DNA from: Aeromonas lusitana
GTDB lineage: Bacteria; Pseudomonadota; Gammaproteobacteria; Enterobacterales; Aeromonadaceae
Assembly (NCBI RefSeq): GCF_002812985.1
Contig: NZ_PGCP01000010.1
Location: forward strand, 1-64,000
DNA length: 64,000 nt
Direction of reading: 5' to 3'
Shown piece after piece: positions 25,436-36,468 of the stretch; position 1 is the first letter of the stretch, and the number at the start of each line of letters is the position of its first letter. The position numbers and the translations under genes are program-made. The notes beneath the pieces were generated by a model. It was given only the letters and a program-made list of their open reading frames with translations. It was not told the DNA's origin and ran no database searches.

Positions 25436-26347
25436 ATGGATCCCCGACCCCTGCGCGCCCTGTCCCGGGAGCTGGTACGCGAACTCGGCATGCTCTCCCA
25501 GCAGTGCGGTGCCCTGGCCTTGAGCCCGCTCGAGGCGCACCTGCTGATCGAGCTGGAAAATGGCCCCGCCACCAATCAGCAACTGGCCGAGCGGCTGCGC
25601 ATCGACAAGTCCAACGCCAGCCGCCCCCTGGCCCGATTGGCCGAGCGCGATCTCATCAGCTGGCACCCGCACCCCTCGGACGGACGCAGCAAGGAGGCCC
25701 GCCTCACCCAGGCCGGTCAAGCCCAGTTGCTGGCCCTGCACCAGGAGATGGATCAGGCCACCGAGCAGGCCCTGGCCCAACTCAGTCCGACCGAGGGCGA
25801 GCGCTTGTGGGACGGCCTGCGCCTCTATCGCAGCGCCCTCTCCCGGGCCCGCCGCCAGCAGGGTTATCGCATTCGTCCCATCACCCCGGCCGATAATCCT
25901 CACATCGCCGCCGTGGTGCGCGCCGTCTCCGCCGAATATGGCCTCACCGCCGACAAGGGCTATGGCGTAGCGGATCCCAATCTCGATTTTCTCCATGAGA
26001 CCTATCAGGGGGATCGCAGCCGCTACTGGGTCATCGAGGGACCGGACGGCACCATCCTCGGCGGGGGGGGCATAGCGCCGCTCGCGGGGGAAGAGGCAAT
26101 CTGCGAGCTGCAGAAGATGTACTTCATGCCCGCCCTGCGTGGATTGGGGCTGGGGCGCCGGCTGGTGCTGCAGGCCATGAACGAGGCCAGAGCCCTCGGC
26201 TACCAGCGCTGCTATCTGGAGACCACGGGCGTGCTGCGCGAGGCGACCGCGCTCTACGAGTCACTGGGCTTCGAGCACCTGCCCGGCCCCCTTGGCAACA
26301 CGGGCCACGACGCCTGCGAGATCTGCATGGTACTGACCCTGGACTAG
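25436..26347 (+). CDS. MarR-GNAT fusion regulator/acetyltransferase
   Basis: A 303-residue two-domain protein. Residues 1-140 form a MarR-type winged helix ([32 protein letters not shown] and the wing with [12 protein letters not shown]). Residues 145-303 form a GNAT acetyltransferase with the acetyl-CoA loop [10 protein letters not shown] and the C-terminal [11 protein letters not shown]. Such fusions are known in many proteobacteria, but the acetylated substrate is generally unknown. Two operator-like repeats precede the gene. AGGA is 12 nt before the ATG, a rather long spacing. It is probably autoregulated. Confidence 0.87.
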   Translation: MDPRPLRALSRELVRELGMLSQQCGALALSPLEAHLLIELENGPATNQQLAERLRIDKSNASRPLARLAERDLISWHPHPSDGRSKEARLTQAGQAQLLALHQEMDQATEQALAQLSPTEGERLWDGLRLYRSALSRARRQQGYRIRPITPADNPHIAAVVRAVSAEYGLTADKGYGVADPNLDFLHETYQGDRSRYWVIEGPDGTILGGGGIAPLAGEEAICELQKMYFMPALRGLGLGRRLVLQAMNEARALGYQRCYLETTGVLREATALYESLGFEHLPGPLGNTGHDACEICMVLTLD

Positions 26348-26438
26348 CAGAGTGAGGAGCCCCTCATCCACCCCTTCTCTTCTTATGCTCACTACTGCAA
26401 AGGGGGGAAGGGAGCGCGCAACGAGACTGCGGGCTATT

Positions 26439-26471
26439 CCCTCTCCCTCCGGGAGAGGGTTAGGGTGAGGG
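26439..26471. repeat. REP-like imperfect palindrome
   Basis: The arms CCCTCTCCCT and GGGAGAGGG followed by TTAGGGTGAGGG form an imperfect inverted repeat of a kind seen interspersed in many proteobacterial genomes. It lies between two convergent genes and is not followed by a T-run. Only this copy is in the window. Confidence 0.5.
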
Positions 26472-26474
26472 CAC

Positions 26475-26813
26475 TCAAGAGGGGAAATAGAACCAGGCGG
26501 TCTGGATCAGGCCATCTTCTACCTCGAATACCGCCATGCTCTCGATGGGGTCGGGGGAGAGGCCATAGATCTTCTCGTGATCGAATACCTTGTTGCCCAT
26601 GACAGTGCGTGACAACAGCTCGGCTTTCAGGGCTGGGTTGTTGAATCTGTGCTCGGCATAGAAGGTCCGCAGCGCCCCCTTGCCCACTGTGCTCGGGCTC
26701 TCGGTAGGCATACGGTAGCCCTTGAACCCCTCGCCAAAGCAGGCCAGAAAGGCCTCGAGGTCGTGGGCATTGTAGGCGGCAAATTGCGCCGCGACCGGCA
26801 GTTCCGTTGACAT
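26475..26813 (-). CDS. SnoaL/NTF2-like family protein
   Basis: A 112-residue protein from the ATG at 26813 (GGGAG 6-7 nt upstream). The opening FAAYNAHDLEAFLACFGEGF and the closing AVFEVEDGLIQTAWFYF fit the cone-shaped alpha+beta NTF2/SnoaL fold, a barrel used by varied isomerases, cyclases and binding proteins. No catalytic set is clear. The gene is monocistronic and its role is unknown. Confidence 0.75.
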   Translation of the reverse strand: MSTELPVAAQFAAYNAHDLEAFLACFGEGFKGYRMPTESPSTVGKGALRTFYAEHRFNNPALKAELLSRTVMGNKVFDHEKIYGLSPDPIESMAVFEVEDGLIQTAWFYFPS

Positions 26814-26944
26814 AGCTAACTCCCTGATAATCAGCAACGACTCCCTTTATAGGGCGCTTTGCGGCCGCTGTCGACGGGCGCCCCCCAGCGTCTTCTTCGT
26901 GGCCCGAACCTCATTCATGCAACCTCGATGGCAAAGTGCCATAA

Positions 26945-26974
26945 AAAAAGACCCCGCCGAAGCGGGGTCTTTTT
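26945..26974. terminator. Terminator of prfC
   Basis: Stem AAAAAGACCCCGC/GCGGGGTCTTTTT with a CGAA loop, 30 bp after the prfC stop on the minus strand. Confidence 0.88.
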
Positions 26975-27005
26975 ATTGTCACCCTTCAAGCCTTGCGAGC
27001 GGATA

Positions 27006-28592
<1,587 letters not shown>

Positions 28593-28847
28593 AATTCGAC
28601 GTTCTTCTATTGAGCGGTGACCTCGGCCACCGTGGAAATAAATCCGGGATGCCGCCTTCGACTCAGGGCCCGGATGCACACAACGGCACCACGCAAGCTG
28701 GCATCTGGCCAACCGGTGGGGAAAGAGAGGCGTTGTGTTACATGGGTCTTCTCACCTGAGTCAAAGCAAAATTGCGCGGCATTATACCCGCGCGAGTGAA
28801 AAATACCCAGCCCGGCTTCACCGGGAGCGCAATGATCCCAACCGGGC

Positions 28848-30722
28848 TCAGGCCGCCTTCACCACCCGGTTGCGCCCCGCCAGCTTGGCCTGGTACATGG
28901 CCTCGTCGGCGCGCCGTACCAGCTCGCCGAGATTGTCGTCCTCCGGCCGATACTCTGCGCAGCCGATGCTGATGCGAATGGGATGCTCCTCTGGTACACC
29001 CTCGATATTCAGCAGGGAAACCTGCTGGCGGATCCGTTCCGCCACCTCGGCCGCCTCATCGAGCCGGGTATCCGGCAGCAGCACCAGGAACTCCTCACCG
29101 CCGTTGCGCCCGACCCTGTCCAAGCTCCGCAACTGATCCTCGATGCACTGGGCCACGGCGGTGAGCACCAGATCCCCCACGTGGTGGCCCAGGGTATCGT
29201 TGACCTTCTTGAAGTGATCTATGTCCAGCAGCAGCACGCACAGGGGCTTGCCCCCTTCCCTCGCCTCGTTGAACCATTTGCGTCCCTTGGCCTGGATCTG
29301 GCGCCGGTTGTGGATCCCCGTCAGCTCATCCGTCATGGCGAGGCGATGCATCTTGCGGGTGCGGCCGCGCTGATGGATGACCAGGATGCCCATCACCAGG
29401 ATCAGCAGGGTCACCACCAGATACTGCCAGTAGCGCCGCTCCTGCAGCTGCTTGAGCTTTTCCGCCTGCAACTGCTGCTGGGATCTGAGGGTCTGGTTCT
29501 CCAGCTCCTTGCGGGCGAGATCGAACTCGAAGCGCATCTGCAAGGAGCGTTGCTCCCGCAGCATCTGCTCGAGCGCCTGCTTGGTCTTCACGTACTGTTT
29601 GAGGTTGCCGAGCGCCTCCTTGATCCGTCCCTGGCGCTCCAGCACCCTGGCGCGCACCTCATGCACCCAGGCCAGGAAGCGCAGGTTCTGCTCCTTGGCA
29701 AAAATAGGCTCGGCCTGATCCAGGTAGCGCAGCGCCTCGGCGGACTTGCCCATGGCATCCAGTGTCGTCGCCATGACGATGTACCAGTGGCCCCGGGTCA
29801 CGCTGTCCGTGCCCTTGCCCCTGTGCAGCAGGGAGGAGGCCTGCTCCAGCTTGGCCATGGCCTGCTCCGTCTTGCCCTGATTGAGCAGGACGGTGGCCAT
29901 CTCGACCCGGCTCCAGGCCAGCATCCCTTCCTGCTGCTGGGTCAGGTAATAGATCTCGGCCTCCGCCATCAGCGGCAAGGCCCTGTCATACTCCCCCATC
30001 TCGGTATAGAGCAGCCCCTGCTGGGAGTGGATGTCCACCAGATGCTCCTTGTCCCCCAGCTTGCGGTAGTCATATTCCAGCTCCTGGAAGTAACCCTCGG
30101 CCCGCTCGTAGAGCCCCATCCGCCGATAGGCGTTGGCTATCTTGGCCAGCACCTCCCTGCCCTTGCTCTCCAGCCCGAGATCCTCATAGCGTTGATGGGC
30201 ATCCATCAGCTCCATCAGCCCCTCGGCCATCTCCCCCTGATAGGAGTACATCTCGCCGCGCAGGCTGAGGATGTCGGCTCGCTGCCGACTGTCTCCCAGC
30301 CGGCGCGCCAGGGTCAGCGCATCGTCGTAATCCTGGCGGGCCGCGTCCATGTTGCCGAGCAGCTGCTGATGGAAGGCGCGGCAGGCCAGCATGCCGCTCT
30401 CGGTTATCCTGTCCTTGCGGGCGCGGGCCTTGGCCAGGGCCTCATCGGCCAGGCGCACCGTCTCCTGATAATCGTCGTCCCGCTCCGAGGGCCTGGCCCA
30501 GCACTGCAGCCGGGCGATGCGACCCTGGGCCTCCACCGAATAGTCCTCGCCGTGGGCCGCGAGGGCGGCGACCCGCTCACGAAATTCCCGCAGAGGCGGC
30601 GTCTCGTCTTCCAGCTGCTGCAGCTCAAGGGAGAGCTCAGGCTCGGTCAGGGGGGCCTGCGCCGCCCAGACCTGGGCCATCCCCAGCCATAACAGCAGAC
30701 TCCAGCGCTTCAGGATCTTCAT
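28848..30722 (-). CDS. TPR-containing membrane diguanylate cyclase
   Basis: A 624-residue protein: signal peptide (about 1-21), a long periplasmic TPR region (about 60-390; repeats such as AKIANAYRRMGLYERAEGYF and IHSQQGLLYTEMGEYDRALP), a coiled-coil, one membrane helix (431-451), then a cytoplasmic GGDEF domain. The active loop is GGEEF (541-545) with an RxxD inhibitory site (RSLD) five residues before it. It should make c-di-GMP in response to a periplasmic protein interaction or cue. It is divergent from another GGDEF gene. GGAG precedes the ATG. Confidence 0.9.
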   Translation of the reverse strand: MKILKRWSLLLWLGMAQVWAAQAPLTEPELSLELQQLEDETPPLREFRERVAALAAHGEDYSVEAQGRIARLQCWARPSERDDDYQETVRLADEALAKARARKDRITESGMLACRAFHQQLLGNMDAARQDYDDALTLARRLGDSRQRADILSLRGEMYSYQGEMAEGLMELMDAHQRYEDLGLESKGREVLAKIANAYRRMGLYERAEGYFQELEYDYRKLGDKEHLVDIHSQQGLLYTEMGEYDRALPLMAEAEIYYLTQQQEGMLAWSRVEMATVLLNQGKTEQAMAKLEQASSLLHRGKGTDSVTRGHWYIVMATTLDAMGKSAEALRYLDQAEPIFAKEQNLRFLAWVHEVRARVLERQGRIKEALGNLKQYVKTKQALEQMLREQRSLQMRFEFDLARKELENQTLRSQQQLQAEKLKQLQERRYWQYLVVTLLILVMGILVIHQRGRTRKMHRLAMTDELTGIHNRRQIQAKGRKWFNEAREGGKPLCVLLLDIDHFKKVNDTLGHHVGDLVLTAVAQCIEDQLRSLDRVGRNGGEEFLVLLPDTRLDEAAEVAERIRQQVSLLNIEGVPEEHPIRISIGCAEYRPEDDNLGELVRRADEAMYQAKLAGRNRVVKAA

Positions 30723-30919
30723 GCCGACTCCGTCTCCCCATTCGATGGCACGGATACCGTGCCCATTGCCTCAATCATATCCCTCCTTGCCGTGCAGGCA
30801 CAGCCAGTGACCCTCTGGATAATCCATCACGCCTCAGGGCTCACTCCTGCTATCTCATTCTTTACAGAAGGAAAATCTGCATCGACTATAGGCGCAACGC
30901 GCAAAGACAGGGACGATGA

Positions 30920-31924
30920 ATGACCCATGAGGAGCTGCAGCGAGCCTATGACAGCCTGCTGCTGGAAAACGAACGCCTGAAACGGATCGCCGACGATGCC
31001 CGCGAGAAGCTGGATGCGGCCATGGACGGCACCGGCCTGTGCATCTGGCAGAACCATGTGCCGAGCGGCAAGCTCATCATCTTCAACCGGCGCTGGGGAT
31101 CCATGCTCGGCTATCAGCCCAAGGAGCTCTCCGCCCACTTCGACGTCTGGCGCGCCCACCTGCACCCGGAAGACAGGGAGCGGGTGCTGCAGGCCTTCTT
31201 CGACCACCTGGAGGGCAAGAGCCCCTTCTATCAGGTGATGCACCGCATGCTGGCCAAGGATGGCAAGGTGACCTGGGTGCTGGACCGGGGCCGGGTGGTG
31301 GAGCGGGATGGCGAGGGCAACCCCATCCGGGTGATGGGCACCCACATCGACATCACCCACGAGAAGGAGTACGAGCAACAGCTGGCTCGTCTCGCCCACC
31401 GGGATCCCCTCACCGGCTTGCTCAACCGCACCGCCCTGCAGCGTCAGTTTCCACTGGAATATCAGGCCATCTGTTTCATCGATCTCGACGACTTCAAGCA
31501 GGTGAACGACAACCTGGGCCACCGCGCCGGTGACGAGCTGTTGATCGCCCTCAGCCAGCGCCTGCGCCATTGCTGTGGTGAGGAGGTCCGGCTGGGGCGC
31601 CTCGGCGGCGACGAGTTCGTGCTGTTGCTGCCCTGGCCGAGCGAGGATCCCAGGACCAGTCACCTGGCCCGCCTGTGCATCAACGCCATCGCCACCCCGT
31701 TCGAGTTGCCCAATGGGGAAGCGGCGGTGGGGCTGAGCATGGGAATAGCGGCCATTCGGCCACAGGATGATTTCAGCAGCGCCCTGGCGCGGGCGGATCA
31801 GGCCATGTATCGGGTCAAACGCAGTGGCAAGCGGGGCTTTCACATCGCCCAGCCGAGCGGCCAGCCCCTGCTGGATCAGGAGCAGGTCAACGAACGGGGG
31901 CTTGGCTACCAGTACCCGTCATGA
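30920..31924 (+). CDS. PAS-GGDEF diguanylate cyclase
   Basis: A 334-residue soluble protein: an N-terminal coiled-coil (1-30), a PAS/PAC domain (about 30-150; FNRRWGSMLGYQPKEL and MGTHIDITHEKEYE) and a GGDEF domain with the intact motif at 229-233. The RxxD inhibitory site is absent (the equivalent position reads GEEV), so product inhibition may be lost. It is cytoplasmic. The 3' end overlaps the convergent viaA-like gene by 6 bp. Confidence 0.9.
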   Translation: MTHEELQRAYDSLLLENERLKRIADDAREKLDAAMDGTGLCIWQNHVPSGKLIIFNRRWGSMLGYQPKELSAHFDVWRAHLHPEDRERVLQAFFDHLEGKSPFYQVMHRMLAKDGKVTWVLDRGRVVERDGEGNPIRVMGTHIDITHEKEYEQQLARLAHRDPLTGLLNRTALQRQFPLEYQAICFIDLDDFKQVNDNLGHRAGDELLIALSQRLRHCCGEEVRLGRLGGDEFVLLLPWPSEDPRTSHLARLCINAIATPFELPNGEAAVGLSMGIAAIRPQDDFSSALARADQAMYRVKRSGKRGFHIAQPSGQPLLDQEQVNERGLGYQYPS

Positions 31925-33379
31925 GGGGCTGCGTTGCCAGCGCCTGAGCAGGCGGCCGCGCAGGCCGCAGTCCAGCAGCCAACTGTTGTCGAACACCCGC
32001 AAGATGGCCTGCTTGGCGTGGCGGGACATGGCGACGGCGTGGAAGCGGGTCTCTTGCCTGCGCCTCAGGTTCATGCGATCGAGCAGGGCGTGGGGCAGGC
32101 TCTGGGCGATGAAATCAGACACCACCAGCACGTCTGCCTTGGCAAAGGCCGGCTGCTCCAACTGGGTCAGCGCCTTCTCGAGGCAGGGCACCAGATCGGT
32201 GCCGCCGTGAAAACTCATGGAGAGGAAGCGCTCCGCCTTGTCCAAGCCCGTCTGTGCGGTGATCTCCAGGGTCGCCACCTCGGTGGAAAACAGCATCAGA
32301 TAGCAACCCCGCTGCTCGTCCATGGCCACCTTGAGCAGGGCCAGGAACAGCGCCTTGGCGCACTCCTCCGGGTAGCCCCCCATGGAGCCAGAGGTATCGA
32401 CGCAGACGATGAAGGGGCCGCGGGGCTGTGCCTCCTGTCCTCCCTGCTCGGGGGATCGCAGCATGATGCGCTGGCGTGGCAGTGTGCCCCGCGACTGATA
32501 GCTCAGCAGGCGCCGCTCCAGGTAGCGGCGATAGAACTCCAGCTCCAGCTCGGGCAGCGCCAGCATCACGGCCTCGCTCGGCAGCAAGCGCATCAGGTCG
32601 CTGGCCGGATGCACCCCCACCAGATCGTCCGGCACATCGTCGGTCTGCACCTCTTCGAGCTCATGCACCGGCACCGGCGGCTGAACCAGGGAGTCGGTGC
32701 GCCTGTCCCGCTCGCTGCGCCCGAGCAGGGCGGTAATCTCCGCCAGCAGGGGTTCGCGCTGCAACATGCGGGCATACTGTTTGACCAGCACCAGGCTGCG
32801 CTTGTGCCAGCTGCCCTGGGCCAGATCCCAGAGGCCGCCCGCCGAGATCTGGTGCGGATCCAGCGCATCGGCCAGGGTGCGGTTTGCCAGTAGTTGATCC
32901 TCTATCTCCTGGCGCTGCTTCTCCCGTTCCGCCTCGGCGATCTGCTGTTGCAGTTGCAGCAGGCTGCCCACCAGGCTGGCCCGCCACTTCTCGATAAACA
33001 GCTGACGCAGCCCCTCGGTGGGCTGGGCCATTATCTGGCGCACCAGGCTGCGGGCATCGCCGGCGAAGGGGCTGTATTGATCCAGCGCCTCCAGCAGGGC
33101 GGGCAGCCGGCCCACCAGCTCTGTCATGGGCAGCTGACGGTGCGCCTGATAGAGGCGGTACTCCCGCTCCAGCGCCACCGGTACCGGCTTGTGGCGCATC
33201 TCCTCCCCGAGCTGCTCGCTCCAGTGCTGGATGCGTTTTTTCAGCAGCTTGCCCTGCAGCGGGGAGCGTTTGAGGAATTCGGAGATCTTGGGGGTGGAGG
33301 CCAACAGCAGCGCCATCTCCCCCGCCAGCTCACCCTCACCGATGAGGAGCCCCAGATCCATCATGCCGATCTCAAGCAC
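31919..33379 (-). CDS. viaA: ViaA, VWA-domain partner of RavA
   Basis: A 486-residue protein starting at a GTG (33379) with AAGGAG 5 nt upstream; a second start at 33364 is possible. The N-terminal half is helical, and the C-terminal von Willebrand A domain has the MIDAS motif DTSGSMGG near residue 327 and the later GGTD and VVSDF positions. In E. coli ViaA binds the MoxR-type ATPase RavA; the pair modulates aminoglycoside sensitivity and respiratory Fe-S assembly. It lies 102 bp downstream of ravA in the usual order. The overlap with a convergent GGDEF gene is unusual. Confidence 0.92.
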   Translation of the reverse strand: MLEIGMMDLGLLIGEGELAGEMALLLASTPKISEFLKRSPLQGKLLKKRIQHWSEQLGEEMRHKPVPVALEREYRLYQAHRQLPMTELVGRLPALLEALDQYSPFAGDARSLVRQIMAQPTEGLRQLFIEKWRASLVGSLLQLQQQIAEAEREKQRQEIEDQLLANRTLADALDPHQISAGGLWDLAQGSWHKRSLVLVKQYARMLQREPLLAEITALLGRSERDRRTDSLVQPPVPVHELEEVQTDDVPDDLVGVHPASDLMRLLPSEAVMLALPELELEFYRRYLERRLLSYQSRGTLPRQRIMLRSPEQGGQEAQPRGPFIVCVDTSGSMGGYPEECAKALFLALLKVAMDEQRGCYLMLFSTEVATLEITAQTGLDKAERFLSMSFHGGTDLVPCLEKALTQLEQPAFAKADVLVVSDFIAQSLPHALLDRMNLRRRQETRFHAVAMSRHAKQAILRVFDNSWLLDCGLRGRLLRRWQRSPS

Positions 33380-33481
33380 GGGATCTCCTTATGGGGCGAT
33401 GCAGACACAGGAGATGCTGCCCACCACACCCAAGCAGCATGTTCGACATATAATTCATGATGAGTGCAGCATAAACCACCA

Positions 33482-35089
33482 TCAGGCATCGAGCCCGGGC
33501 AAGCGGTCGCGCCACTGCAGCAGCTCGCCGCGCAGCAGCTCCAGATCCCGGTTCAGCACGAAGAAGCTGTCCTCCACCTGCTGCAACCAGTGATCACCGA
33601 TAAACAGGTGCTGCCGATGACGATCGAACAGGCTGCGCTGCCCCTTGAGGGTCTGCAGCACCCGGTTCACCTGGCTGCCCAGTTCGTCCAGCTCGGCCTG
33701 CCAGGGGGTCAGCACCACCTCGGGGATGGCGGTGCGCTCCACCAGCACCAGGGGCACGGGCTGGCGCTGGATGTCCAGCACGTGCAGCCTGAGTTCTGCG
33801 TCCAGTACCAGCTCGTAGTGACCCTCCTTGGGGTTGCCGAGCTGCCAGCCCACCAGGGCCTCACCGGTCGGATGCCAGTGGGAGAGCAGGGTACGATCGA
33901 AGGTGAGGGTCTCGGTCAGCCGCTCCGGATCTCCGCCATCCAGCGGTGCCGGAGTGAGCAGGTGGAAATGCACCTGCTTGCCAAACGGCTTGGCGTTGAG
34001 CAGGGGCAGCTGGGTGCCACGGGCGCGGCGACCAAACCACTGCTTGCGCTTGAACGCCTTGCAGCCGAGTCGCAGGGAGACGGCGCCTTTCAACTGCTTG
34101 AACTGTTCGCGCAGGGAGAGCAGTTGGCGGGTCATGACCAGTTGCTGATAGCCGTAGAGGCGGGAGAACTCGCCTATCATCTCCAGCAGGGCGGTGCGCG
34201 ACGCCTCGTCGTGCCAGAGGCAATCCTTGAACAGCAGCAGATCCAGCGGCGCCACCTCGTCGCGGCCGTTGAAAAACGCGCTCGCCTTGATGAGGCGTAC
34301 CGCCTTCTTCCAGCGTCGATCCGACACATAGCAGCCGTGGCCGAGCTGGCTGTCGAGCTGCTGGCGCAGCTGATAGATGAGCTCGAAGCAGGCGTCCGGC
34401 AGGCGTACCTGCTCGATCTGCTCCTGCCAGGCTTCATACTCTTCGCCGTGGATCTGCACCGATGGAGGCAGGTTCTGCCCCGAGTGGCCGTCGCTCGCCA
34501 GCATGGCCTGGAAGTTGGATTTCTCCTGCACCCTGTCCATCCAGATCCGCACCAGCATGCGATCGTAGAGTGCCTCCAGGCCGCTGTCCGGCGCAGGCAA
34601 CTCGTTGGAGGCGGTCACCAGCAGCCGCATGGGAATGGGGTGCTGGCTGTCGCCGTTGCGAAACTGCCGCTCGTTGATGGCGGTGAGCAGGGTGTTGAGG
34701 ATGGCGGGGCCCGCCTTCCAGATCTCATCGAGAAACACCACCTCGGCCTCCGGCAGGTAGCCGCGGGTCAGCCGCAGGTACTTGCCATCCTCCTTCAGCG
34801 CCTGGATGGAGAGGGGGCCGAACACCTCCTCCGGCGTGCTGAAACGCGTCATCAGGTATTCGAAATGACGGGCATCAAAGAAGGCCAGCTTGAGGCGGCG
34901 CGCGATCAGGCTCTTGGCGATGCCGGGGGGGCCCAGCAGGAAGACGCTCTCGCCACTGAGGGCCGCCAGCAGGCCGAGCCGCAGGGCATCTTGCCGCTCG
35001 TATAGCCCCTCCCCGAGGGCGGCCAGCAACCTAGGCAGACGCTCCTGGATGGGGATGGTACGAACAGTATTCTGGGCTAAAGGCGGCAT
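33482..35089 (-). CDS. ravA: RavA, MoxR-family AAA+ ATPase
   Basis: A 535-residue ATPase. The ATG at 35089 is preferred over a GTG two codons upstream; the Shine-Dalgarno is weak. Walker A is GPPGIAKS (residues 53-60), Walker B is VVFLDEI, and sensor residues lie in LLVTASNELPAP. The C-terminal half carries the RavA-specific extension that in E. coli forms the LARA domain and contacts lysine decarboxylase LdcI; whether this interaction exists here is not visible. Length and order with viaA match the E. coli operon. Confidence 0.93.
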   Translation of the reverse strand: MPPLAQNTVRTIPIQERLPRLLAALGEGLYERQDALRLGLLAALSGESVFLLGPPGIAKSLIARRLKLAFFDARHFEYLMTRFSTPEEVFGPLSIQALKEDGKYLRLTRGYLPEAEVVFLDEIWKAGPAILNTLLTAINERQFRNGDSQHPIPMRLLVTASNELPAPDSGLEALYDRMLVRIWMDRVQEKSNFQAMLASDGHSGQNLPPSVQIHGEEYEAWQEQIEQVRLPDACFELIYQLRQQLDSQLGHGCYVSDRRWKKAVRLIKASAFFNGRDEVAPLDLLLFKDCLWHDEASRTALLEMIGEFSRLYGYQQLVMTRQLLSLREQFKQLKGAVSLRLGCKAFKRKQWFGRRARGTQLPLLNAKPFGKQVHFHLLTPAPLDGGDPERLTETLTFDRTLLSHWHPTGEALVGWQLGNPKEGHYELVLDAELRLHVLDIQRQPVPLVLVERTAIPEVVLTPWQAELDELGSQVNRVLQTLKGQRSLFDRHRQHLFIGDHWLQQVEDSFFVLNRDLELLRGELLQWRDRLPGLDA

Positions 35090-35318
35090 AGGCACAGTTC
35101 CGAAGCTGGGATGATATCCGTGGCAGCGGGGCCGGCCTCTGGCTCCCTGCCACTCTCATATTCGTTGATTCCAATCACCCGTCCAAGGGCGGGAGTCCTG
35201 ATTAACATAGCGATCCTGACCGCTCGCATCTAGTTGCAAATGGGTGCAGCGGGCGCCGCGAGAGTGTACTCTGCGCACCAGAATTTACCCCAATGCAGAT
35301 CAAGAGCGAGCCTTTGCC

Positions 35319-35726
35319 ATGCAAGATCCCCTGCTGGACCCACTGCGCCGGCGCATCCTGGCCAGGATGGGCATACAGAGCTGGCAGCTAAGGGCGCCGA
35401 CCCTGCCGGATGGCGAGCCCAGCCAGGCTGCGGCGGAGAGCACGGTCCCGGCGGCGCCCCTGCCCACCGGCAAGCTGTGGCTGCTGGCCCCAAGCCTCCC
35501 CTCCCCTGGCTTGCTGGCAGACATCTGCCAGTGCCTCGGCATAGGGACGAACGAGGTCTCCTTGCTGGGCGAGATGCCCGTACTGTCCGAGGGCGTGACG
35601 CCCCCCCTGCTCTGGCTGACCGTGGCCGACCCGCGCTGGCCGAACGCCCTGGTCTGTCCGCTCACGCCGGACGCTGCGCACAAACGCGCCCTCTGGCAAC
35701 AGTGCCGGCAACACCTGCCCAGCTGA
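35319..35726 (+). CDS. holD: DNA polymerase III psi subunit
   Basis: A 135-residue protein from the ATG at 35319. The N-terminal RRILARMGIQSWQLRAP lines up with the conserved psi start of E. coli (LGITQWSLRRP), which binds the chi subunit, and the rest has the weakly conserved psi pattern ending ALWQQCRQHL. Psi links the clamp loader to SSB through chi. It is followed by rimI in the conserved order, but here the genes are 135 bp apart rather than overlapping. It is divergent from ravA. Confidence 0.87.
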   Translation: MQDPLLDPLRRRILARMGIQSWQLRAPTLPDGEPSQAAAESTVPAAPLPTGKLWLLAPSLPSPGLLADICQCLGIGTNEVSLLGEMPVLSEGVTPPLLWLTVADPRWPNALVCPLTPDAAHKRALWQQCRQHLPS

Positions 35727-35861
35727 GCCAGGCCAGGGGCCGACTCGCCATCGGCTCATGGCTCCCCAGTCAACCAGACTTGCGACGCCCGGCCGCTCGT
35801 GCCAACGACCATGGCACGGCCCGGCCCCGTATCGCAAGTGCGAATATTTCCCGGAGTGACT

Positions 35862-36320
35862 ATGTCTGATGCCTTGCCAAGCTTTCGCCCCCTGCTCGAA
35901 TCCGATTTCGAGCTGATCTACCCCATAGAGCAGGCCGCCCACCCTGAGCCCTGGAGCCAGGCCAACCTGCTCTCCTGCTTCGGGCCCCGCTATCTCAACG
36001 GCTTGATGCTGATTGAAGGGCGCCCCGCGGGCTTCTATATCTCGGATCTGGTGGCGGGGGACAGCTCGCTGATGAACATCTGCGTGCATCCCGATTTTCA
36101 GGGCAAGGGGCTCGGCCGGGCGCTGCTCAAGGAGTATCTCGCCCGCAGCAAGGCCAGAAAGGCAGAGGCCTGGTTCCTGGAGGTGCGCGCCGGCAACCAG
36201 CGCGCCATCGCGCTCTACGAGAGTGAAGGGTTTGCCGAATATTGCCGCCGGGCCGACTACTATGGCACGGGCCCTGACAGGGAAGACGCCGTGCTGATGT
36301 CCCGCCTGTTCGACTTCTAA
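35862..36320 (+). CDS. rimI: Ribosomal protein S18 N-alpha-acetyltransferase
   Basis: A 152-residue GNAT enzyme from the ATG at 35862 (GGAGTG upstream) that acetylates the N-terminal alanine of S18. The acetyl-CoA loop FQGKGLGRALL, the beta-strand MNICVHPDF and the C-terminal ALYESEGFAEYCRRADYY follow RimI, as does the early IYPIEQAAHPEPWSQANL. Length and position after holD agree with the E. coli locus. Confidence 0.92.
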   Translation: MSDALPSFRPLLESDFELIYPIEQAAHPEPWSQANLLSCFGPRYLNGLMLIEGRPAGFYISDLVAGDSSLMNICVHPDFQGKGLGRALLKEYLARSKARKAEAWFLEVRAGNQRAIALYESEGFAEYCRRADYYGTGPDREDAVLMSRLFDF

Positions 36321-36468
36321 GCCCATCTCTCATCCCCCAGCAGCTGCGGGGGATGCCTATCTTCCATCCGTTCGACTGCGCCCAAACCGTTATCCCCCGC
36401 CAACGCCATCGGCACTGGGGGATGCGGGGCGTCAACCCCATCAACGCGGTTTGGGCAGAGCTCTCCCC

